A stretch of 64,000 bases of DNA from Myxococcus sp. (lineage in GTDB: Bacteria > Myxococcota > Myxococcia > Myxococcales > Myxococcaceae). Below the pieces are notes generated by a model. It was not told where the DNA came from and searched no databases. It saw nothing but the letters and a program-made list of their open reading frames with translations. Position numbers and translations under genes: made by a program. Positions 53,994 through 64,000 of this stretch are shown here, in pieces. Location: positions 29,107-93,106 of the forward strand of contig JACSRE010000162.1 of NCBI GenBank assembly GCA_014879945.1, in the 5' to 3' direction. Each line of letters begins with the position of its first letter. Within the stretch, counting starts at the first letter, position 1.

Positions 53994-54758
53994 TCACGTC
54001 CCGGCCTGACGCAGCTGCGCTCCGGTGAGCCCGAAGCGACGCTCACGCGTCTGAAAGTGGAGCAGCGCCTCGGCGAACTCTTTCGCCCGGAAGTCGGGCC
54101 ACGCGATGGGGCTGAAGAGGAACTCGGCGTACGAGCTCTGCCACACCAGGAAGTTCGAGAGCCGGTGCTCGCCGCTGGAGCGGATCACCAGATCGACCGG
54201 CGGCAGATCGTTCGTCCACAGCGCCGCGGTCACCGCCTCTTCGGTGATGTCGTCGAGCGCCATCGCGCCGGTGGCCACCCTCGCGGCCAGCGCCCGCATG
54301 GCGTGCAGCAGCTCTTCGCGGCCTCCGTACGAGAGGGCGAGCGTCAACACCAGCCCCTGGTTCTTCGCGCTCTCGGCCCGGAGCGCGTCGAGCGGCTCCT
54401 TCACGTACTTCGGCAGCTTCTCGAGCTCGCCGATGGCGTTGAGCTTGACGCCGTTGTCCATGATCTCGTCGCGCTCCTTGAGCAGGTAGTCGCGCAGCAG
54501 CTCCATCAAGCCGGCCACCTCGTCGGGCGGCCGCGACCAGTTCTGCGACGAGAAGGCGTAGAGCGTGAGCGCCTGGAGCCCGAGGCGCCGCGCCGAGCGG
54601 GTGACCTCACGCACGCTGGTGGAGCCCTCGCGGTGCCCTTCGAGGCGTGGGAGCCCGCGCGCCTCGGCCCAGCGGCCGTTGCCGTCCATGATGATGCCGA
54701 CGTGCTTCGGCACTGCGCCCTGTTTGACCTTCCGCTCGAGCTCTTCGATCGCTTCCAT
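53994..54758 (-). CDS. uppS: Isoprenyl transferase (undecaprenyl diphosphate synthase)
   Basis: 254 residues. Adds cis isoprene units to make the C55 carrier used for peptidoglycan and glycan assembly. Motifs HVGIIMDGNGRWAEARGLPR (Asp25 binds magnesium), TLYAFSSQNWSRPPDEV and LVIRSSGEHRLSNFLVWQSS are diagnostic of the cis-prenyltransferases. ATG 54758 (MEAIEELERK) gives the normal N-terminus; a 37-codon extension upstream contains low-quality Arg/His sequence. cdsA follows after four bases. Confidence 0.95.
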   Translation of the reverse strand: MEAIEELERKVKQGAVPKHVGIIMDGNGRWAEARGLPRLEGHREGSTSVREVTRSARRLGLQALTLYAFSSQNWSRPPDEVAGLMELLRDYLLKERDEIMDNGVKLNAIGELEKLPKYVKEPLDALRAESAKNQGLVLTLALSYGGREELLHAMRALAARVATGAMALDDITEEAVTAALWTNDLPPVDLVIRSSGEHRLSNFLVWQSSYAEFLFSPIAWPDFRAKEFAEALLHFQTRERRFGLTGAQLRQAGT

Positions 54759-54897
54759 GTCGTCTCGTGGGGCGCGCACCGTAGTCAGATGTGGCCGCGC
54801 CTCAAAGCCTCCTCTGGCGGTAGAGCACCTGCGGTGGGTCAACCGGCCACCTCGCGGGTGAACGGTCACGCGGGCGCGCCGGGCCGTCGCCCTGCCC

Positions 54898-54939
54898 CGC
54901 TGATCAGCGACGTCACTTGGTTAGACGAACCCCGGGTTC
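54898..54939. promoter_or_regulatory. Two short palindromes upstream of a kinase gene
   Basis: CGCTGATCAGCG (54898-54909) is a perfect 12-base palindrome and GAACCCCGGGTTC (54927-54939) a perfect 6+1+6 inverted repeat. They lie 64 to 23 bases before ATG 54962 in the 203-base gap between divergent uppS and the kinase. Confidence 0.35.
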
Positions 54940-54961
54940 TTCCCTAGGCTGCGCGCCGTCA

Positions 54962-56152
54962 ATGCCCCCCAAGGTGATCGGCCCCTACCGTGTGCTCGAG
55001 ACGCTGGGGAGCGGCGGCGCAGGCACCGTCTACCGCGCCGTCGATCGACGCACCGGTGACGACGCCGCGCTGAAGCTGTTGTCCACCGGCCCCGCGCTCG
55101 ACCCCCGCGCCACCCGGCGCCTCGCGCGCGAGTTCGAGACCCTCCAGAACCTGTCGCACCCCAACGTCGTGCGCGTCTACGACACCGGCGTCTTCCAGGG
55201 CTACCCGTACCTGGCGATGGAGCTCGTCGAGGGGCTCACCCTGCGGCACTACCTCGCGCTGTCCGACGAAGATCTCGCCAGCGACCACGGCCTGGTGCGC
55301 GCGATCACCCTGCACCGGCAGGCGATGAACTCCGAGAAGGACCCGGACTCGAGCCTCGAGGCCGAGGCCGCCGACGAGAACGAAGAAGATCCCTCGGGGC
55401 TGTTCTCGCTGGCCACCTTCGGTGAAGAGGCGCCGAGCGAGGAGTACTCGGCGTCAGAGAGCGGCGACGAGGACGCGTACGAGTCAGGCCCTGACTCGGT
55501 GCGGCGGTTCGCGCAGCTGGCCGACGAGCCCGACACCAACTCCTCCTACTCGGGGTTCAACGCCCTGCCCTTCGACGTGCCGACGCCCGGGGAGCAGCGG
55601 TCCCTCGGCGCACGGCCCAGCGAGATCGAGCTGGTGGCCCTCAACCGCGGCGAGCGGGTCGGCCGCCTCAAAGACGCGATGCTCCAGCTGACCGAGGCGC
55701 TCGCGTACATTCACGGCCACGGGCTGATTCACCGCGACCTCAAGCCCACCAACATCATGGTGGACGAAGACCGCACCGTGCGCCTGATGGACTTCGGGCT
55801 CGCCAAGTTCCTCGCCGACGACAGCGCCGTCACCGCCGACGGCCGCCTGGTGGGCACCTTCCGCTACATGGCGCCCGAGCAGGTGTTGGGAGAACACCTC
55901 GACGCGCGCACCGATCTCTACGGGCTCGGCGTCATCTTGTACGAGCTGCTCTCGGGCCGGCCGCCCTTCGAGGCCAAGACGCCGTACGAGCTGTGGCAGA
56001 AGGTGCTCGAGACCGAGCCCGCGCCGCTCAACGCCTTGAACCCGAAGGTCGATCGCACCCTCGCCCGCGTGGCCATGAAGCTCATTCGCAAGGAGCCCGG
56101 CGATCGCTTCCAGACCGCCGAAGAGGTGTACGAGGCGCTGCTGCACGCATGA
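54962..56152 (+). CDS. Hanks-type Ser/Thr kinase with an acidic insert
   Basis: 396 residues, all kinase domain. The glycine loop ([11 protein letters not shown], 17-27), Lys38, HRDLKPTN (257-264), DFG (277-279) and APEQ (304-307) are intact. An approximately 115-residue insert (about 115-230), rich in Asp, Glu, Ser ([39 protein letters not shown]) separates the N-lobe/helix D region from the catalytic loop, a position where most kinases have ten to twenty residues. There is no membrane helix. ATG 54962 is taken. Its stop overlaps the start of the pseudouridine synthase gene (ATGA), so the two products are made together. Confidence 0.88.
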   Translation: MPPKVIGPYRVLETLGSGGAGTVYRAVDRRTGDDAALKLLSTGPALDPRATRRLAREFETLQNLSHPNVVRVYDTGVFQGYPYLAMELVEGLTLRHYLALSDEDLASDHGLVRAITLHRQAMNSEKDPDSSLEAEAADENEEDPSGLFSLATFGEEAPSEEYSASESGDEDAYESGPDSVRRFAQLADEPDTNSSYSGFNALPFDVPTPGEQRSLGARPSEIELVALNRGERVGRLKDAMLQLTEALAYIHGHGLIHRDLKPTNIMVDEDRTVRLMDFGLAKFLADDSAVTADGRLVGTFRYMAPEQVLGEHLDARTDLYGLGVILYELLSGRPPFEAKTPYELWQKVLETEPAPLNALNPKVDRTLARVAMKLIRKEPGDRFQTAEEVYEALLHA

Positions 56153-57063
56153 GCGCAACGACGCGTCACGAGCTGAAGGTGCCCGCCGAGGCCGAAGGGC
56201 AGCGGCTCGATCTCTTCATAGGCGAGAAGCTCTCGTTGTCGCGCAACCGGCTCAAGGCGCTCTTCGAGGCCGACTCGGTGCGGGTGGACGGGCGCAAGGC
56301 GAAGAAGGGCCAGCCGCTGGTGCCGGGGCAGACGGTGGCCGTCGAGGTGAGTGACGCTCCCGTCGGCGCGGTGGCCGACGCGACGCAGACCCTGGTGGTG
56401 CTCTTCGAGGACGACGCCCTCATCGCCGTGGACAAGCCCGCCGGCGTGCCGACCCAGCCCATCGACCCCGGAGAGACCGGCACCATCGCCAACGCGCTGG
56501 TGTCACGGTGGCCCGCGCTCGCGGGCGTAGGCGCTGACCCGCGCGAGGCCGGGCTCTGTCACCGGCTCGACGTCGAGACCTCGGGCGCCCTGCTGGTGGC
56601 GAAGACGCCCGAGGGGTGGGCGCGCATGCGGGCGGCCTTCAGCGAGTCGGGCGCGGTGGACAAGCGCTACCTCGCGCTGGTGCGTGGCCCGCTCGCCGAC
56701 GAAGGTGAGATCGAGCTCCCGCTGGTGCACGCCGGCGATCACGTGCGGCCCGCCATCGAAGGCGAAGAGGCGCGGCCCGCGAAGTCGTCGTTCAAGGTGC
56801 TCAGGCGCAGGGGCGTCGTCTCGCTCGTCGAGGTGCGGCTCTTCACCGGCGTGCTGCACCAGGTGCGCGCCCACCTCTCGGCCATCGGCGCGCCCATCAT
56901 CGGCGACCTCCGCTACGGCGGCCGGGCCGAGGCCGACCTCTCGCGCTTCTTCCTCCACGCCGCGTCGCTCACCTTCGAGCACCCGGTGTCGGGCCAGCCG
57001 ACCCGCGTCGAGAGCCCGCTGCCGCCCGAGCTGACGCGCGTGCTCGAGCGCCTGGCGCCCTGA
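56149..57063 (+). CDS. RluA-family pseudouridine synthase with S4 domain
   Basis: 304 residues. An S4 RNA-binding domain at about 13-70 ([19 protein letters not shown]) is followed by the RluA catalytic domain with HRLDVETSG (catalytic Asp141) and [11 protein letters not shown]. It isomerises uridine in rRNA or tRNA; the target (RluC/RluD-type positions) cannot be decided by sequence. ATG 56149 overlaps the kinase stop. dinB starts 48 bases downstream. Confidence 0.92.
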   Translation: MSATTRHELKVPAEAEGQRLDLFIGEKLSLSRNRLKALFEADSVRVDGRKAKKGQPLVPGQTVAVEVSDAPVGAVADATQTLVVLFEDDALIAVDKPAGVPTQPIDPGETGTIANALVSRWPALAGVGADPREAGLCHRLDVETSGALLVAKTPEGWARMRAAFSESGAVDKRYLALVRGPLADEGEIELPLVHAGDHVRPAIEGEEARPAKSSFKVLRRRGVVSLVEVRLFTGVLHQVRAHLSAIGAPIIGDLRYGGRAEADLSRFFLHAASLTFEHPVSGQPTRVESPLPPELTRVLERLAP

Positions 57064-57110
57064 AACCGCCTTTCCTCCCGGCGCCCGCGCGCGCACACTC
57101 GTGACTCGCG

Positions 57111-58379
<1,269 letters not shown>

Positions 58380-58386
58380 GGCGCGG

Positions 58387-58905
58387 CTACGAGCGCTTGA
58401 AGCGCGCCCGCAAGGCGGCGACCACCTTGCCGTCGGTCTTCACCGAGAACAGCTCGACGGCGGTGCGGCCCAGCGGCAGCGCGCACCACAGCACGGCCAG
58501 CGTCGCGGCGAGCCCGATGAGCGAGTTCTGCCAGCTCGCGAGGTTCCACTGCCCGCTCCACATCGTCTCTCGAGGGCTGAACGGGTACAGGTACCACAGC
58601 GGCCAGCCGGGCCCGCTGCCGGCGAGATCGCACAGCAGGTGAAGGTGGAACGCGGCGAAGCTGAGCGCGCCGACCAGCAGCCGCTGCTTCGCCAGCGCGC
58701 CGAACACCACCGCGCACGCGGTCGCCGCGACGATGCCGTGCGTGAGCAGGTGGTGCCACTTTGCGTAGGCCTCTTCGCCCGCCAGGAGCGTCAGCCCGTC
58801 GATGTCTGGCGCCACGCCCGCCAGGGTAATCAACACACGATCACGGCGGGCGCTCAGCCTGGCGCCGGTCAACCACGACAGCTCGGCGTGGACGATCGGG
58901 TTCAC
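58387..58905 (-). CDS. YdjM-like membrane-bound metal-dependent hydrolase
   Basis: 172 residues with four or five hydrophobic helices and His-rich positions of the DUF457/YdjM fold: MNPIVHAELSW, VAPDIDGLTLL, WHHLLTHGIVAATA and FHLHLLCDL. The His/Asp positions probably bind a metal. YdjM is SOS-regulated in E. coli; role unknown. GTG 58905 overlaps the pcnB TGA (GTGA), so translation is coupled with pcnB. Confidence 0.85.
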   Translation of the reverse strand: MNPIVHAELSWLTGARLSARRDRVLITLAGVAPDIDGLTLLAGEEAYAKWHHLLTHGIVAATACAVVFGALAKQRLLVGALSFAAFHLHLLCDLAGSGPGWPLWYLYPFSPRETMWSGQWNLASWQNSLIGLAATLAVLWCALPLGRTAVELFSVKTDGKVVAALRARFKRS

Positions 58906-60569
58906 GCCTGGGGGCGCTCGTTGCCGCCACGACGGCGGCGACGACGGCGACGGCGCGGACCTTCAGCGTCGGACGACACGTTCGGCGCGGCGCCCACCTT
59001 CCACGAGTCGAGGGCGGCCTTGTGCTCGCCGGTGGCGCGCACCCACACCTCGAACACCGCCAGCGACTCGTTGAAGAGCGGGTGGCTGCGGAAGCCCGAG
59101 AGGCCTCCGCGACGGCGACGCAGGCCAGCCAGCGTCTTCTGCGAGAGGAGAATCATGCGGCAGCGCTCGGCGATGCGACGCGGCAGCCGCGCGGTGCGCA
59201 CCAGCTCGCTCAGCAGCAGCTCGATCGCGCGGGCCACCGACGGCGGGCGATCTTGCGGGTCCACCGGCGGCGCGGCCGGCACCGCGTCGGCCAGGGCCAC
59301 CTCGCCCTCGACCGGCGCCCGCGCGACGGCTTCGGTGGCGATCGGCGTCACCGCCTCGGCGGGCTCGGGCTCGTCGAGGGCGATGGGCAACAAGATGCAG
59401 GCCAGCAGCATCGAGTCGTCGAAGGCCTTGCCGGCGTTCACCAGCGAGTCCATCTCGGCGACCGACTTGAAGTACTCGGCCTTGCCCTCATCGTCCTGCT
59501 CGGCGAGGTAGTCGTTCACCGGGGGCAGCAGGTGCTTGAGGCCGTCGAGCGCGAGCAGCAGCTTGAGCGCAGGCGACGCGCCGCCACCTCGAATGAGGCG
59601 GAAGGTCTCTTCGAGCAGCCGGGGCGCGGAGCAGCGCGGCAGATCTTCGATCGCCCCCTCCATCGCGGCGTAGGTGCGGGGCTCGATGTCGAAGTTGAGC
59701 TTCCCGGCGAAGCGCACCGCGCGGAGGATGCGCACGGGGTCTTCGCGCATGCGCTGCTCGGGGTTGCCGATGGTGCGAATCTGCTCGGCGGCGAGGTCGC
59801 GCAGGCCGTTGACGTGGTCGATCACCTTGCCGGTGAGCGGATCGTAGAAGAGCCCGTTGATGGTGAAGTCGCGGCGGAGCGCGTCTTCGAGCTCGGTGCC
59901 GAAGGTGTTGTCTTCGGTGATGAGCAGGTCGCGCTCGGGCCGCGCGGCGTCGGGGTTCGGCGTCAGCGTCACCGCGGGGTCGTCGGCGTTGTCCTCCACC
60001 ACGGCGTCGGGCACCGGCTGGCCAGACTCCACGGCCTCGAGCGCCTCGCGATCGGCGATCGCCATGTGCTCGGTGCCCTCGGTGTGCACCTCGCCCTCGG
60101 CGGCCTCGCTGGGCTGGGGCTCCTCGACCGCCAACGGCGTCGCGCGGAAGGTGGACACCTCGAGGATCTTGCCGCCCTTGAAGTACACGTGGGCGAGGCG
60201 GAAGCGCCTGCCGATGAGCCGGCAGTTGCGAAACAGGCTCTTGACCTGGTTCGGCGTCGCGCTGGTGGCGATGTCGAAGTCCTTCGGCTTGCGGCCGATG
60301 AGCGAGTCGCGCACGCAGCCGCCGACCAGGTAGCCCTGGTGGCCGTTCTGCTTCAGGCGCAGCAGCACGCGCACCGCGTCGGCGTCGAGGAAGACCGGGT
60401 CGATCTCGGGGCCGTCGGCGACAGCGCGCTCGCGCGAATCGGAGTCGGGGGTGGGACGGGCGTCAGACACTTCATTCGGAGCCAGGAGAGCGTGGCTGTT
60501 CCGCGCGCTGTCGTCGGGCGCGGGAGCCTGCCGCTCAGAAACCTGCTCGGTCGTGGTTTCGGTGGTCAT
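58902..60569 (-). CDS. pcnB: Poly(A) polymerase / CCA-adding-type nucleotidyltransferase PcnB
   Basis: 555 residues. Head domain LVGGCVRDSLIGRKPKDFDI has the catalytic Asp97 and Asp99, and RRFRLAHVYF and RRDFTINGLFYDP follow. The neck (EDPVRILRAVRFAGKLNFDI) and body are regular. Unlike many, an acidic insert of about 70 residues (about 147-218) splits the head, and the tail ends in a run of nine Arg (RRRRRRRRR), an RNA-binding tail as in E. coli PcnB. An N-terminal Asp/Ser-rich extension of 55 residues precedes the fold. It adds 3' A tails that promote RNA decay. Confidence 0.92.
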   Translation of the reverse strand: MTTETTTEQVSERQAPAPDDSARNSHALLAPNEVSDARPTPDSDSRERAVADGPEIDPVFLDADAVRVLLRLKQNGHQGYLVGGCVRDSLIGRKPKDFDIATSATPNQVKSLFRNCRLIGRRFRLAHVYFKGGKILEVSTFRATPLAVEEPQPSEAAEGEVHTEGTEHMAIADREALEAVESGQPVPDAVVEDNADDPAVTLTPNPDAARPERDLLITEDNTFGTELEDALRRDFTINGLFYDPLTGKVIDHVNGLRDLAAEQIRTIGNPEQRMREDPVRILRAVRFAGKLNFDIEPRTYAAMEGAIEDLPRCSAPRLLEETFRLIRGGGASPALKLLLALDGLKHLLPPVNDYLAEQDDEGKAEYFKSVAEMDSLVNAGKAFDDSMLLACILLPIALDEPEPAEAVTPIATEAVARAPVEGEVALADAVPAAPPVDPQDRPPSVARAIELLLSELVRTARLPRRIAERCRMILLSQKTLAGLRRRRGGLSGFRSHPLFNESLAVFEVWVRATGEHKAALDSWKVGAAPNVSSDAEGPRRRRRRRRRGGNERPQA

Positions 60570-60657
60570 GCGTTCTTTGTCGTCCAGCGAGACGAGGAGC
60601 CGCCTCGCGTGGTCGCCCTTGCACGTACCCGAAAGGAAGCGGTGGTGGAAGAGGTGG

Positions 60658-63558
<2,901 letters not shown>

Positions 63559-63886
63559 GCGGGCATTGTGCACTGGTCGCCGCCCAGTTGCGCCCTCCGA
63601 GCGGCCACGCGCGCCGGTGACTGACGACCGCCTGGAGACAGCGCTGGGTGCTGCGCGGCGCCGTGAGTTCGCGCGTGGCGGTGGAGCGACGTGGGCACCC
63701 ACCTGCTCTCGAGCGCCGCGGCGCCTGCGCCCGTCGACATGTGCCAGCTCGTCGGGTGACGACGCACCGAGCTTGCTCGCAGACCCAACCGCACGGCCGG
63801 GCGTCGAACCAGCTCAACCCGCTGAATTCAGGGCGGCGAACATCCGGACAGATCGAATTCAGAGGCCGGGCGTTTCCACCGACGCC
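63559..63886. other. Divergent intergenic region (328 bases)
   Basis: No gene is supported here. It holds promoters for the WD40 kinase and for the exported protein. Repeats are GAATTCAGGG (63824-63833) with GAATTCAGAG (63855-63864), and GGCCGGGCGT twice (63796-63805 and 63865-63874). No near-consensus -35/-10 pair is evident. Confidence 0.5.
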
Positions 63887-64000
63887 ATGAACCGAACGAC
63901 CGCCTTCCTCGGAATCGCCGCCGCACTGCTCCTCACCGCCGTGGTCGTCGGCCTGCCGAAGAGCAGCCCGACCTCGAAGCCGCCGGCGCCGACGCCGATT
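63887..64000 (+). CDS. Exported or membrane-anchored protein (5' end only)
   Basis: Only 38 codons are visible. The first 23 residues form a signal peptide or membrane anchor (MNRTTAFLGIAAALLLTAVV), followed by a Pro/Ser-rich spacer (LPKSSPTSKPPAPTPI) that runs off the window. VWA-domain surface proteins of myxobacteria often begin this way, but nothing here proves that. ATG 63887 is preceded by GACGCC with no clear Shine-Dalgarno. Confidence 0.5.
   Translation, partial: MNRTTAFLGIAAALLLTAVVVGLPKSSPTSKPPAPTPI

Overview
This window comes from a high-GC genome with myxobacterial character (Myxococcota, most likely the Cystobacterineae; I cannot fix the genus). The evidence is three Hanks-type Ser/Thr kinases with fused STAND/TPR or WD40 modules, a MYXO-CTERM C-terminal tail, an adjacent pair I recognise as the MXAN_2561 and MXAN_2562 families, many TPR and Cys-rich exported proteins, and frequent GTG starts and four-base ATGA/GTGA overlaps. 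I found 54 protein-coding genes. I saw no rRNA, tRNA, CRISPR array or insertion sequence, so this is ordinary chromosome, coding nearly end to end.

Layout. 0-5.5 kb: the 5' part of riboflavin synthase behind a cyclic-nucleotide-binding protein, a calpain-like C2 cysteine peptidase with a small partner, glutamate-cysteine ligase and an EI24/CysZ-type membrane protein. 5.6-13.1 kb: a very long S41 (CtpA-type) peptidase, an outer-membrane-like protein, a glycerophosphodiester phosphodiesterase, TatA, a helical-repeat protein and a zinc-ribbon membrane protein. 13.2-19.5 kb: PhaR facing a ParA ATPase plus a small coiled-coil protein, then a pair of ArsA/Get3-like ATPases, a TPR lipoprotein and an M48 peptidase. 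19.5-23.9 kb: a putative type III secretion-like substrate with an overlapping SycD-like chaperone gene, a divergent Ala-rich membrane-inserting protein and a second TPR protein. 24-33.6 kb: RuvX, MltG, a GT39-like membrane protein, a kinase-STAND-TPR regulator, a divergent unannotated papain-fold peptidase candidate, and a family-5 solute-binding lipoprotein. 33.8-41.2 kb: the PrkA-YeaH-SpoVR operon, a small unknown gene, a Nudix hydrolase and GlpD. 41.3-47.5 kb: exported Cys-rich and PKD lipoproteins, a MoaD-MoaE fusion, and the MXAN_2562/2561 pair. 47.5-55 kb: envelope and housekeeping genes (a USG-1-like dehydrogenase relative, TsaB, RseP, CdsA, UppS) with a metallophosphoesterase. 55-64 kb: an insert-bearing kinase overlapping an RluA-type pseudouridine synthase, DinB, a YdjM-like protein, PcnB, a kinase-WD40 protein and the first 38 codons of an exported protein.

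How the genes may work together. UppS, CdsA and RseP run in the same direction, as in many Gram-negatives. PrkA, YeaH and SpoVR form the known stationary-phase/sporulation signalling unit. PhaR, ParA and the coiled-coil protein suggest positioning of polyhydroxyalkanoate granules. The most interesting possibility is a dispersed set of contact or secretion effectors: two clan CA cysteine peptidases without signal peptides, whose upstream regions share a two-part promoter-like motif (GCAACC, 16-17 bases, GACAATGTRGGCA), plus a SycD-like chaperone/substrate pair. That grouping is inference; the motif, the triads and the gene overlap are directly visible.
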